NCBI GenBank assembly: GCA_946965045.2
Contig: OX337233.1
Location: 2,728,001 to 2,792,000, forward strand
Source of the DNA: Epithemia pelagica
Taxonomy: Eukaryota; Bacillariophyta; Bacillariophyceae; Surirellales; Surirellaceae
Direction of reading: 5' to 3'
DNA: 64,000 nucleotides
The notes below the pieces were generated by a model. It saw only the letters and a program-made list of their open reading frames with translations. It searched no databases and had not been told where the DNA came from. A program made the position numbers and the translations under genes. Shown piece by piece: positions 30,501-43,138 of the stretch (positions are counted from its first letter, which is position 1; every line of letters begins with the position of its first letter).

Positions 30501-31441
30501 CAAGTGACAGAGACGTTTAGAAGATTAACACTCGGGTTGTTGGTTCAAGAGGTGGACCAACAGAAAGTGATATACCCCCAAATGTTGTATATGCAACAAA
30601 AACCAACCTTGATTGCGCTGCCATCAATGATGCTATTTTTGGGAAACATCTCGAAAACACCCATTCAAAAGATCCAACTGTACAACCACCACTACACACA
30701 GTCTGTATAAAAGCCTCCAATTTGAAGTGGAGGAAAGCTGGGACACGTTCTGAATACATCAATTTTAACAAGTCGTGTGAAGATATCCTCTATGCAACAT
30801 GTGGAGAAGGACATCTACAAGGAAAAGACAACAAAAGATATGACCCTCTGCTGAAACTGTCCTATGGAAGACCATTGTGCATCAATGAGAATAAAAAAGT
30901 TGATTCATGTATTGCAAATGGAGCAATGTGTGAATTCAAGGCACTTGTTCTCAAACAAGGTGTTACGATGAATGACATGGAAAAAATAATGATTGATGGG
31001 TTCTATGTTTGGAGTATAAAGGTCTCCCAACTCGAAGGACTAAAAGTGGAGATGTTGGATGGTGGACGTAACCAACTCGTCATTCTAAAACCAGAAACTG
31101 TCTGTCAACAAGTACAGTTTCCATTGCCACTGCTTAACATGACAAGAGTTCGGAAAATGATGAAGATGACCCAGCTTCCTGTGAACGTATCAAGAACCGT
31201 CCATAAACTGCAAGGACGGTCAATTGAGTTCCTCTACATATCGAACTGGGATTACACTGGAAACTGGAACTATGTTTGCTTATCAAGAGTTTGTGAAATG
31301 AAGGGTCTCTTTCTAGCAAAACCTTTGATTGTAGAAAAGTGTCGCAGGATGTCAGCGGAATGTAAAGAATTCCATGTCTGCTTTAGAACAACGAAGCATC
31401 CACCACCGAGGGTTCATATAGATGACAGACATAGCTCTTAA
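27514..31441 (+). pseudogene. Decayed Helitron Rep-helicase gene
   Basis: Frame 1 (27514-29808) gives a Cys-rich start (FFPKVCCVCDQFIKVGHEKC), a Glu/Asp-rich linker, and a Helitron-like N-terminal/Rep region: FPLQFPFGIGA, KFGLPSVMFTITPEDAVNFR, FGDLLAWCYAVEEQGRKTLH and HAHFLLYL, the HxH of the HUH nuclease. Frame 2 (about 29711-31441) is a PIF1-type helicase with Walker A GAGGSGKS, Walker B LLIVDEISF, VFAGDFTQLKPV, and the C-terminal VHKLQGRSIEFLYISNWDYT. A frameshift near 29765-29808, with apparent loss of the Rep-helicase linker, and an in-frame TAG at 30518-30520 disable it. Intact Helitrons encode both domains in one chain and transpose by a rolling-circle mechanism. Clear 5' TC and 3' hairpin-CTRR ends were not identified. 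Confidence 0.88.
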
Positions 31442-31479
31442 AACATAGAAGCCATCATATACCTGTATTCGGATGTGGG

Positions 31480-34400
31480 ATAGCTTATGCAGTGGGCTAT
31501 AAGTGACACCATTTTCACATTCCAAAACCTGTGGATTCTAGAGTTGTTTTCACGCAGAACAAATGGCGACAAATCTTATAGTACAATAGCCTCAAGTGGA
31601 ACAGGAACAAGTATACCATCAAAGTTGCCGAACCCAAATTGCATTGCATTATTAGATACCTTATGGCGTGGAATAAAAGTGACAACATTTTCTCTTTCCG
31701 AAACCTGTGGATACTAGAGTTGTTCTCACGCGAAACAAATGGCGACAAATCTTGTAGTACAATAGCCTCAAGTCCAACAGGAACAAGTATACCATCAAAG
31801 TTGCCGAACCCAAATTGTATTGCATTATCAGATACCTTATCATTATCAGATACCTTATGGCGTGGACTATAAGTGACACCAGTTTCACATTCCAAAACCT
31901 GTGGATACTAGAGTTGTTCTCACGCGGAACAAATGGCGACAAATCTTATAGTACTTTAGCCTCAAGTCGAACAGGAACACGTATACCATCAAAGTTGCCG
32001 AACCCAAATTGCATTGCATCATCAGCTAGCTTATGGCGTGGACTATAAGTGACAACAGTTTTACATTCCAAAACCTGTGGATTCTAGAGTTGTTCTCACG
32101 CGAAACAAATGGCGACAAATCTTGTAGTACTATAGCCTCAAGTCGAACAGGAACAAGTATACCATCAAAGTTGCCGAACCCAAATTGTATTGCATTATCA
32201 GATACCTTATCATTATCAGATACCTTATGGCGTGGACTATAAGTGACACCAGTTTCACATTCCAAAACCTGTGAATACTAGAGTTGTTCTCACGCGGAAC
32301 AAATGGCGACAAATCTTATAGTACTTTAGCCTCAAGTCGAACAGGAACAAGTATACCATCAAAGTTGCCGAACCCAAATTGCATGGCATCATCAGCTACC
32401 TTATGGCGTGGACTATAAGTGACAACAGTTTTACATTCCAAAACCTGTGGATTCTAGAGTTGTTCTCACGCGGAACAAATGGCGACAAATCTTATAGTAC
32501 TTTAGCCTCAAGTCGAACAGGAACAAGTATACCATCAAAGTTGCCGAACCCAAATTGCATGGCATCATCAGCTACCTTATGGCGTGGACTATAAGTGACA
32601 ACAGTTTTACATTCCAAAACCTGTGGATTCTAGAGTTGTTCTCACGCGAAACAAATGGCGACAAATCTTGTAGTACAATAGCCTCAAGTCCAACAGGAAC
32701 AAGTATACCATCAAAGTTGCCGAACCCAAATTGTATTGCATTATCAGATACCTTATCATTATCAGATACCTTATGGCGTGGACTATAAGTGACAACAGTT
32801 TCACATTCCAAAACCTGTGGATTCTAGAGTTGTTCTCACGCGAAACAAATGGCGACAAATCTTATAGTACTTTAGCCTCAAGTCCAACAGGAACAAGTAT
32901 ACCATCAAAGTTGCCGAACCCAAATTGTATTGCATTATCAGATACCTTATCATTATCAGATACCTTATGGCGTGGACTATAAGTGACACCAGTTTCACAT
33001 TCCAAAACCGGTGGATACTAGAGTTGTTCTCACGCGAAACAAATGGCGACAAATCTTATAGTACTTTAGCCTCAAGTCCAACAGGAACACGTATACCATC
33101 AAAGTTGCCGAACCCAAATTGCATTGCATTATCAGATACCTTATGGCGTGAACTATAAGTGACAACAGTTTCACATTCCAAAACCTGTGGATACTAGAGT
33201 TGTTCTTATGCGAAACAAATGGCGACAAATCTTGTAGTACAATAGCCTCAAGTCCAACAGGAACAAGTATACCATCAAAGTTGCCGCACCCAAATTGTAT
33301 TGCATTATCAGATACCTTATCATTATCAGATACCTTATGGCGTGGACTATAAGTGACACCAGTTTCACATTCCAAAACCTGTGAATACTAGAGTTGTTCT
33401 CACGCGGAACAAATGGCGACAAATCTTGTAGTACTTTAGCCTCAAGTCGAACAGGAACACGTATACCATCAAAGTTGCCGAACCCAAATTGCATTGCATT
33501 ATCAGATATCGTATGGCGTGGAATATAAGTGACAACATTTTCTCTTTCCGAAACCTGTGGATACTAGAGTTGTTCTCACGCGAAACAAATGGCGACAAAT
33601 CTTGTAGTACAATAGCCTCAAGTCCAACAGGAACAAGTATACCATCAAAGTTGCCGAACCCAAATTGCATGGCATCATCAGCTACCTTATGGCGTGGACT
33701 ATAAGTGACAACAGTTTTACATTCCAAAACCTGTGGATTCTAGAGTTGTTCTCACGCGAAACAAATGGCGACAAATCTTGTAGTACAATAGCCTCAAGTC
33801 CAACAGGAACAAGTATACCATCAAAGTTGCCGAACCCAAATTGTATTGCATTATCAGATACCTTATCATTATCAGATACCTTATGGCGTGGACTATAAGT
33901 GACACCAGTTTCACATTCCAAAACCTGTGGATACTAGAGTTGTTCTCACGCGGAACAAATGGCGACAAATCTTATAGTACTTTAGCCTCAAGTCGAACAG
34001 GAACACGTATACCATCAAAGTTGCCGAACCCAAATTGCATTGCATCATCAGCTAGCTTATGGCGTGGACTATAAGTGACAACAGTTTTACATTCCAAAAC
34101 CTGTGGATTCTAGAGTTGTTCTCACGCGAAACAAATGGCGACAAATCTTGTAGTACTATAGCCTCAAGTCGAACAGGAACAAGTATACCATCAAAGTTGC
34201 CGAACCCAAATTGTATTGCATTATCAGATACCTTATCATTATCAGATACCTTATGGCGTGGACTATAAGTGACACCAGTTTCACATTCCAAAACCTGTGA
34301 ATACTAGAGTTGTTCTCACGCGGAACAAATGGCGACAAATCTTATAGTACTTTAGCCTCAAGTCGAACAGGAACAAGTATACCATCAAAGTTGCCGAACC

Positions 34401-37400
34401 CAAATTGCATGGCATCATCAGCTACCTTATGGCGTGGACTATAAGTGACAACAGTTTTACATTCCAAAACCTGTGGATTCTAGAGTTGTTCTCACGCGGA
34501 ACAAATGGCGACAAATCTTATAGTACTTTAGCCTCAAGTCGAACAGGAACAAGTATACCATCAAAGTTGCCGAACCCAAATTGCATGGCATCATCAGCTA
34601 CCTTATGGCGTGGACTATAAGTGACAACAGTTTTACATTCCAAAACCTGTGGATTCTAGAGTTGTTCTCACGCGAAACAAATGGCAACAAATCTTGTAGT
34701 ACAATAGCCTCAAGTCCAACAGGAACAAGTATACCATCAAAGTTGCCGAACCCAAATTGTATTGCATTATCAGATACCTTATCATTATCAGATACCTTAT
34801 GGCGTGGACTATAAGTGACACCAGTTTGAAATTCCAAAACCTGTGGATTCTAGAGTTGTTCTCACGCGAAACAAATGGCGACAAATCTTATAGTACTTTA
34901 GCCTCAAGTCCAACAGGAACAAGTATACCATCAAAGTTGCCGAACCCAAATTGTATTGCATTATCAGATACCTTATCATTATCAGATACCTTATGGCGTG
35001 GACTATAAGTGACACCAGTTTCACATTCCAAAACCTGTGGATACTAGAGTTGTTCTCACGCGAAACAAATGGCGACAAATCTTATAGTACTTTAGCCTCA
35101 AGTCCAACAGGAACACGTATACCATCAAAGTTGCCGAACCCAAATTGCATTGCATTATCAGATACCTTATGGCGTGAACTATAAGTGACAACAGTTTCAC
35201 ATTCCAAAACCTGTGGATACTAGAGTTGTTCTTATGCGAAACAAATGGCGACAAATCTTGTAGTACAATAGCCTCAAGTCCAACAGGAACAAGTATACCA
35301 TCAAAGTTGCCGCACCCAAATTGTATTGCATTATCAGATACCTTATCATTATCAGATAATTTATGGCGTGGACTATAAGTGACACCAGTTTCACATTCCA
35401 AAACCTGTGAATACTAGAGTTGTTCTCACGCGGAACAAATGGCGACAAATCTTGTAGTACTTTAGCCTCAAGTCGAACAGGAACACGTATACCATCAAAG
35501 TTGCCGAACCCAAATTGCATTGCATTATCAGATATCGTATGGCGTGGAATATAAGTGACAACATTTTCTCTTTCCGAAACCTGTGGATACTAGAGTTGTT
35601 CTCACGCGAAACAAATGGCGACAAATCTTGTAGTACAATAGCCTCAAGTCCAACAGGAACAAGTATACCATCAAAGTTGCCGAACCCAAATTGCATGGCA
35701 TCATCAGCTACCTTATGGCGTGGACTATAAGTGACAACAGTTTTACATTCCAAAACCTGTGGATTCTAGAGTTGTTCTCACGCGAAACAAATGGCGACAA
35801 ATCTTATAGTACAATAGCCTCAAGTCCAACAGGAACAAGTATACCATCAAAGTTGCCGAACCCAAATTGTATTGCATTATCAGATACCTTATCATTATCA
35901 GATACCTTATGGCGTGGACTATAAGTGACACCAGTTTGAAATTCCAAAACCTGTGGATACTAGAGTTGTTCTCACGCGAAACAAATGGCGACAAATCTTA
36001 TAGTACTTTAGCCTCAAGTCCAACAGGAACAAGTATACCATCAAAGTTGCCGAACCCAAATTGTATTGCATTATCAGATACCTTATCATTATCAGATACC
36101 TTATGGCGTGGACTATAAGTGACACCAGTTTCACATTCCAAAACCTGTGGATACTAGAGTTGTTCTCACGCAAAACAAATGGCGACAAATCTTATAGTAC
36201 TTTAGCCTCAAGTCCAACAGGAACACGTATACCATCAAAGTTGCCGAACCCAAATTGCATTGCATTATCAGATACCGTATGGCGTGAACTATAAGTGACA
36301 ACAGTTTCACATTCCAAAACCTGTGGATACTAGAGTTGTTCTTACGCGAAACAAATGGCGACAAATCTTGTAGTACAATAGCCTCAAGTCCAACAGGAAC
36401 AAGTATACCATCAAAGTTGCCGCACCCAAATTGTATTGCATTATCAGATACCTTATCATTATCAGATACCTTATGGCGTGGACTATAAGTGACACCAGTT
36501 TCACATTCCAAAACCTGTGAATACTAGAGTTGTTCTCACGCGGAACAAATGGCGACAAATCTTGTAGTACTTTAGCCTCAAGTCGAACAGGAACACGTAT
36601 ACCATCAAAGTTGCCGAACCCAAATTGCATTGCATTATCAGATATCGTATGGCGTGGAATATAAGTGACAACATTTTCTCTTTCCGAAACCTGTGGATAC
36701 TAGAGTTGTTCTCACGCGAAACAAATGGCGACAAATCTTGTAGTACAATAGCCTCAAGTCCAACAGGAACAAGTATACCATCAAAGTTGCCGAACCCAAA
36801 TTGCATTGCATCATCAGCTACCTTATGGCGTGGACTATAAGTGACAACAGTTTTACATTCCAAACCCTGTGGATTCTAGAGTTGTTCTCACGCGAAACAA
36901 ATGGCGACAAATCTTGTAGTACTATAGCCTCAAGTCGAACAGGAACAAGTATACCATCAAAGTTGCCAAACCCAAATTGTATTGCATTATCAGATACCTT
37001 ATCATTATCAGATACCTTATGGCATGGACTATAAGTGACACCAGTTTCACATTCCAAAACCTGTGGATACTAGAGTTGTTCTCACGCGAAACAAATGGCA
37101 ACAAATCTTATAGTACTTTAGCCTCAAGTCGAACAGGAACACGTATACCATCAAAGTTGCCGAACCCAAATTGCATTGCATTATCAGATACCTTATGGCG
37201 TGGACTATAAGTGACACCAGTTTCACATTCCAAAACCTGTGAATACTAGAGTTGTTCTTACGCGAAACAAATGGCGACAAATCTTGTAGTACAATAGCCT
37301 CAAGTCCAACAGGAACAAGTATACCATCAAAGTTGCCGAACCCAAATTGCATTGCATTATCAGATACCGTATGGCGTGGACTATAAGTGACAACAGTTTC

Positions 37401-38498
37401 ACATTCCAAAACCCGTGGATACTAGAGTTGTTCTCACGCGGAACAAATGGCGACAAATCTTATAGTTCTATAGCCTCAAGTCGAACAGGAACACGTATAC
37501 CATCAAAGTTGCCGAACCCCAATTGCATTGCATTATCAAATACCTTATGGCATGGACTATAAGTGACACCATTTTCACATTCCAAAACCTGTGGATACTA
37601 GAGTTGTTCTCACGCGGAACAAATGGCGACAAATCTTATAGTACTTTAGCCTCAAGTCCAACAGGAACACGTATACCATCAAAGTTGCCGAACCCAAATT
37701 GCATTGCATTATCAGATACCTTATGGCGTGAACTATAAGTGACAACAGTTTCACATTCCAAAACCTGTGGATACTAGAGTTGTTCTTACGCGAAACAAAT
37801 GGCGACAAATCTTGTAGTACAATAGCCTCAAGTCCAACAGGAACAAGTATACCATCAAAGTTGCCGCACCCAAATTGTATTGCATTATCAGATACCTTAT
37901 CATTATCAGATACCTTATGGCGTGGACTATAAGTGACAACATTTTCACTTTCCAAAACCTTTGGATTCTAGTGTTGTTCTCACGCGAAACAAATGGCGAC
38001 AAATCTTATAGTACTATAGCCTCAAGTCGAACAGGAACAAGTATACCATCAAAGTTGCCGAACCCAAATTGCATTGCATTATCAAATACCTTATGGCGTG
38101 AACTATAAGTGACAACAGTTTCACATTCCAAAACCAGTGGATACTAGAGTTGTTCTCACGCGGAACAAATCGCGACAAATCTTGTAGTACAATAGCCTCA
38201 AGTCCAACAGGAACAAGTATACCATCAAAGTTGCCGCACCCAAATTGCATTGCATTATCAGATACCTTATGGCGTGGACTATAAGTGACACCATTTTCAC
38301 ATTCCAAAACCTGTGGATACTAGAGTTATTCTCACGCGAAACAAATGGCGACAAATCTTGTAGTACTATAGCCTCAAGTCGAACAGGAACAACTATACCA
38401 TCAAAGTTGCCGCACCCAAATTGCATTGCATCATCAGATATCGTATGGCGTGGAATATAAGTGACAACATTTTCTCTTTCCGAAACCTGTGGATACTA
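31480..38498 (+). repeat. 7-kb satellite, 38 units of 176/194 bp
   Basis: Head-to-tail array of 38 complete units plus a partial 39th, marked by a TAGAGTTGTT-type box spaced either 176 or 194 bp apart. The 194-bp form carries one extra copy of an 18-bp subrepeat (TTATCAGATACC region). Units differ by recurrent variants such as AGTTTTACATTCC versus ATTTTCTCTTTCC, and GAACCCAAATTG versus GCACCCAAATTG. Blocks recur at 2026 bp (11 units: six short, five long) from about 31.72 to 35.77 kb, and at 1110 bp (six units) from about 34.9 to 36.9 kb. The unit lengths are not multiples of three and each frame has stops, so it does not encode protein. The array starts about 40 bp after the Helitron helicase stop codon and ends abruptly in GATACTAG. 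Confidence 0.95.
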
Positions 38499-39111
38499 GA
38501 ATTCCATAACTACTCCCAGGAGTACAGAGCAAGTTCAGTTACACCGTCTCTCTTTATTCTCACTCCTAAGTAGTCTACATATTTCAGTACTTCTGGTTCG
38601 TTCAGTCACGGATTCCACTGCACAGATAACAGATACTGAACTTAGTCGACTCTTTACCGCGAAGCGGTCCAATTGGAAAGACATCGAGTCCAGGACCGAT
38701 CTATTTCTTTTGACGATAAGGACAGGTAGGTACTGCTTGCTAGAGGAGTAGGTATGGAGTTACTCCTACTACTCGTTGACTTACTCGTAGATGTCCCCTA
38801 ATCACCTCAACACACAAGCAAGAACGCGGACTCCTCTCCCTCTGTTGACATTCCATACTCCATAGTCCTCTTCAATAGTGCTAGATTCAAGTAGTTTGCC
38901 CCATCGCTCAGTTTCAACCTTTCAATTGTGGACAAGCTTGTTGTCCTGAGAAAAAGGAAGAAGTCCAGTGGACTATCCGTGACGGAACAATTCGGACACT
39001 TAATGACAGAAATAAACGCTAAAAGACTTCAGTTCGTAAAGGGTCAACGTTTTGACCAAATGCGTCATATAACGATTGTTTTCAGAATGTATATTCTAGG
39101 TACTGATAACA
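38499..39111. other. Spacer between satellite and gene block
   Basis: No gene or repeat copy recognised apart from short TACTCCTA motifs; a 96-residue plus-strand frame here has no protein-like features. It includes the 3' UTR of the SCY1-like gene. Confidence 0.4.
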
Positions 39112-41556
39112 CTAAAAGTCGTCCCATCCGTCGTTCATGGAGTCCGCTGAAAGCTTCTGTACGACGGGTTTCGGTGTTGCCTTTTTGGCATTGGCAGCAT
39201 TTGAGTTTGGCACTCTGAGCTTTCCTGTTGTAGATTTGTTCGATCCCATGATGGCGGGCTTGGCAGGTGCCGCGAAAGCCGCTCCGAAGAAATCGTCGTC
39301 GTTCATTTTCATAGATGACATGGCATTTGTCACCGGTAGCGACGATCTAGTCTGAGGGGCAGGAACAGGAGAAGGCGCAGCAGAGAGATCATTGTCGTCT
39401 TCATCCCAGCCGTCATCGTCCCCCCAGCCGTCATCGTCACCAGCTTGGCTTTGAGAGACTGCGGGAATCTGCGGACGTTGCGAAGCCGCCGGAACGGGGA
39501 CTGGTTGGCTAGGCAAGCTAGGGGGAGGGAGAGGAGCTGGGGCAACAGTAGGCTTTTTCGTTGAAGACGACGTCATCCAAGAAGAGAAGTATCCGCCGCT
39601 TGACGGTGCTGGAGCAACTGGGGCAGGTGCTGTGGTTGCTGTTGGAGGAGATGTAGGGCGTCCAGAGACCGGAGGAAGAGTTTTGTGTGAGCTGCTATTC
39701 ATCGAGGTTCCAGATGATGGTACTGTGGGTTGTGGTATTTGATTCGTAGCACCTGCATTCTCCCCATTTTGAGGTAAGCGAGAGAGTCGTTCCGATTCTT
39801 GACGGAGGATGTAGAGCAACTCTTCGATGGCTGAAAAGGCTTCTTTCCTTACCCCAGCATCCGGATCAACACAGCAGGGCGTAACTGCTGGAAGGACCTT
39901 AGCTGCAACACCCTGAGCATCAAAAAATTGCTTGGCTTGAAGGGTGGACTGCAAGGCAGCAAGACGACAAGGCGTGAACGGGTCTTTCATGGCTCTAGTG
40001 AAGGCCGGCAGCAGCAACTTCTGTCTGGTCATTTCACTTAGATGGGGCGCCAACTTGGAAAAGAAATAAACTGTGTTAGTCCGAATCGCAGTTTCTTCGT
40101 CATTCTGCAACCTGACCAAATATCGACTTAGTTTCTCCAAGTTTGGTTGTGTGAGGTGAGGAACCAAACTAAGAGTGGCCTTGAGAGTCAACTCTCTCAG
40201 TGCTCCTGCAGAATCACTGAAACCGGAGCACATCGGTTCAAAGACCGATAAGTTTAGTGAGTTGTTGTCCAAGTGTTTAGCAAGTAAGGGAACCTTTTTC
40301 AGCAGCGACCCTCGAATACCACGATCATTTATTGAAAATAAGAGTGATATCATGGGAGTCAGTTCCTTTGCGAAATTATCACCAGCATAATGTTCGGCAA
40401 TATAGAACATGGGAGGAAGAATCATAAGGACTAGGGAAGCAATGAGTCAGAAACACGCTTGTGTACATAGTGGAGAAAGCAATTGCAAAGAGACGTCGAA
40501 AACGGTCGTACCTTCTTTTCGATATAGGTCTTGGGTTCGAATGGATTCCGATGAACAGATAGTTTGAACTGACGTCTTCATTAGCGGCAAAATCTTGAAC
40601 ACTGCCATATTCGGAGGGACAAGTTGTGCTTGTAAGGATGGCAAGAGGTTTTTCCAAAACTCTATTTTCGCTTCCACAGGTTGAACGGCAAATTCAAGCA
40701 GCTGCAATTGAGTCTTTTGGTACGGCGTGTCAAACAGGGGGCATTTCAGGAGAGGTTGCACACGCGGGCGCATTTTGACATTGGGTGTCTGTAAGCGTTG
40801 GACTGCCTTTTGCAAAGGGCCTGGAATATTGCCTCCGTAAAACTGCGGAATTAATACACCCAAAGAGAAAGCATCCATGTTGTGGGCAGTTCCGAGAGAC
40901 TGAATGGCATCCCATCGTTGCTCCACGCGTTCCGGCGATTGGTACTGACGAGGGGTAATTCGACTTCCAAAATCCAAAAAGACACGATGCAATCCCCCTG
41001 ATGCAGTGGCCACAGGCGTGACGAGTGAAAAATTCCAAAGCTTCACGTCTCCAGCTTTTGTCACAAAGAAAGAGGAAGGACTGACATTGCAATGACTTAG
41101 ACTGGCAGACGCATGTAAGAAGTGCAAGGCACGCACAATACCCTCCAGTCCCCACGCCAGTTCTTCTGGAGGTGGTCCGCTTCGCACCCAAGCGTCCAGC
41201 GTGATGCACGGCTCTGTTACGATAATCAAGTCACCCGTCGTTGCAGCTTGCGACGTGTTGGTAGAAGAGGAGGCAGCGGTACCAGCCTTGTCGCTTCCTC
41301 CATTGGGATCGTCCGTGTCCAGCGTGGCATGGACCGACAAAATATGAGGATGTCGAAGTTTCTTGCACTGAGTAAAATGATGAAGAGCGGGTTGCAGCAA
41401 ATTGGCCTTGACCAAAGCTGGTTTCTTGGCAACAAACACGCTCACCGCTGCACCATCACTCTTTTGTTGACCATCGTGCAGGGTCCAACCGTCACTGTCC
41501 AGCGAGGCGACTTGATTTCCAATAGAGTATGGCAACTGAGAGGCCGAGTTCCCCAT
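39112..41556 (-). CDS. SCYL1: SCY1-like (SCYL) pseudokinase with HEAT repeats
   Basis: Two exons: 40512-41556 and 39112-40430. The intron is 81 nt, phase 1 (GTACGA...CCCTAG); the protein is 787 residues. The N-terminus MGNSAS is a likely N-myristoylation site. The kinase-like domain (about 20-300) lacks catalytic residues: HRD is replaced by SHCNVSPSSFF and DFG by LWNFSL. A HEAT-repeat region follows (about 350-560; SGFSDSAGALRELTLKATLS, VDPDAGVRKEAFSAIEELL). The C-terminus is Pro/Ser-rich with tryptophan-acidic boxes (DDDGWGDDDGWDEDD) and ends NDGWDDF. SCYL proteins act as scaffolds in Golgi-ER (COPI) or endosomal clathrin traffic. The WDDF-type tail suggests adaptor binding (inference). Divergent from the makorin-like gene. 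Confidence 0.9.
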
Positions 41557-41797
41557 TTTCTACGAGCTCCTTTGTCTTATATTAAAGAGCAAACGACGAA
41601 GAAATGAAGCAGAATGGGAAGCAACGAATTTGGGGGGAGCAAGCGACGGCAAGCAACGGTCATTGCCCAACTTGGAGAAGTGCGCGGAAGGGGGGGGGGG
41701 GCGCGAGGGCGAAATGAAAACACTTCGATCGCGCGAGCATGCATGCCCCTCAAAAGAAAACAAAAGATCTGACGTTCGTTTCTTGTTCTTCGGGGAT

Positions 41798-42790
41798 ATG
41801 GTGTCAGTGTCACCCCCAAAATATACATCTTCTCTCCCATCTCCCATTACACTGGAGCAAACGCAACCAAGGTTGCCAATGAGGAAATCATGCCCCACAC
41901 CTGGCTTACAACAACGTCGAATCCACAACGATGATCACGCCGCAACTGAAGATCGTTGTACGGTGGCGGCAGCCGAATCACCGCAACCCATGGTAGCTTC
42001 ATCTGCTCCGCTTTGTCGGTTCTACTTTCTACAGAATAGTTGTCGCTATGGTAACAATTGCTCCTATTCACATACGCTACCTGAAAATATGAGCTATGAA
42101 GAGGCGAGAAGCCAGATTCCTTGTCCTTACTATGCAAAGGGAGCATGCCGCTACGGTGATCATTGTCAGTTGCGCCACGATCCGAACGACCTGGTGGTGT
42201 CCACCAAGAGAGAAGCAAGTGTGGATGACACCTCCTCAGCCGTTTGTGGCATTTGCCTTGAAGATGTCAAGCAAGTCGGTCACAAGTTTGCGATTCTCAG
42301 CTGCTGCAAACATGTCTTCTGCTTCCAATGTCTCATGGAATGGCGCAAGGAAGGAACAGAGGAAGCAGAAGATCGTCGATCCTGTCCAACTTGTCGTAAG
42401 AAATCTGACTGGGTGATTCCTTCACCTATCATGCCCACAACGGACGCAGAAAAGGATCAAATTGCCACTCAATATAGAGAAAAGCTTGGTCGGATTCCAT
42501 GCAAACGATTCAATGGCAAGTTGGGATCTTGCCCATACGGCAGCGATTGCTTCTATGCTCACTTGTCGCCCAGCGGGCTTGATTGTAAACACGCTGACCG
42601 CTCCATGAAGCAGTTGTACGAGCAGCGTCGGCGGCATCGCAACCAGCGTCGACTGGAAAATGATATTGAAATGATATCTCGTGCCATGCTCTTGATGGAT
42701 TTGTACGCTTACCGAGGACTTAGCTACGAATTTGACTACTATGACAGCGATTTTGACAGCGACGATGAAGATGCATTCCCCTATTTTTAA
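41798..42790 (+). CDS. Makorin-like RING/CCCH zinc finger protein (E3 ligase)
   Basis: 330 residues from ATG 41798; an in-frame ATG at 41714 would add 28. Two CCCH fingers come first: LCRFYFLQNSCRYGNNCSYS and PCPYYAKGACRYGDHCQLRH. Then a C3HC4 RING (CGICLEDV... CCKHVFCFQCLMEW... CPTCRKKSDWV), and a third CCCH finger (CKRFNGKLGSCPYGSDCFYA). A basic stretch (RRRHRNQRRL) and an acidic Tyr/Asp tail follow. CCCH-CCCH-RING-CCCH is the makorin arrangement: RNA-binding ubiquitin E3 ligases. The makorin Cys/His linker between finger two and the RING is not evident. A G11 run at about 41691 lies just upstream in the putative 5' UTR. Confidence 0.88.
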   Translation: MVSVSPPKYTSSLPSPITLEQTQPRLPMRKSCPTPGLQQRRIHNDDHAATEDRCTVAAAESPQPMVASSAPLCRFYFLQNSCRYGNNCSYSHTLPENMSYEEARSQIPCPYYAKGACRYGDHCQLRHDPNDLVVSTKREASVDDTSSAVCGICLEDVKQVGHKFAILSCCKHVFCFQCLMEWRKEGTEEAEDRRSCPTCRKKSDWVIPSPIMPTTDAEKDQIATQYREKLGRIPCKRFNGKLGSCPYGSDCFYAHLSPSGLDCKHADRSMKQLYEQRRRHRNQRRLENDIEMISRAMLLMDLYAYRGLSYEFDYYDSDFDSDDEDAFPYF

Positions 42791-43138
42791 CTCCCGCACA
42801 ACACCAGTTTTATTTAAAACCATTACGAGAATTTCTCACGTTAGGGCTGGGTTTTGTTCAATGGTCCTCTTGAGTTGATTTTGTTATTCCCATTTCGTGC
42901 ATCACATCCCTTGAACTACGGTGTGCCGGAACATGAAGAGTGCGGAGGCTTTTATAAACTTTTGTAGAATAGCACGATCGATGCTCAACCCAATATCTCA
43001 AGATTCGTTGCTCTATAATTGTATAAGCATGTAAAATCGCTAGTACATAATATTCATCACCATGCCAGTTATCTGTGGTCAATGTATAATACCCTTTTCC
43101 TTCAATCAAAGATCCAAACCCTGATTACTCCCTTTCGT
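42791..43138. other. Convergent 3' region, makorin-like / Rab
   Basis: Two converging 3' ends; AT-rich with no other feature seen. Confidence 0.4.

Noticed and set aside
31487-38460. Dozens of 60-126-residue ORFs on both strands with similar proteins (MAWTISDNSFTFQNLW type)
   Set aside because: They are translations of the satellite. Unit lengths (176, 194) are not multiples of three, every unit contains stops, and both strands show equally long frames.
38480-38498. Definite Helitron 3' terminus at CTAG
   Set aside because: No hairpin is seen just upstream, and ACTAG is present in every satellite unit. Kept only as a hypothesis in the findings.
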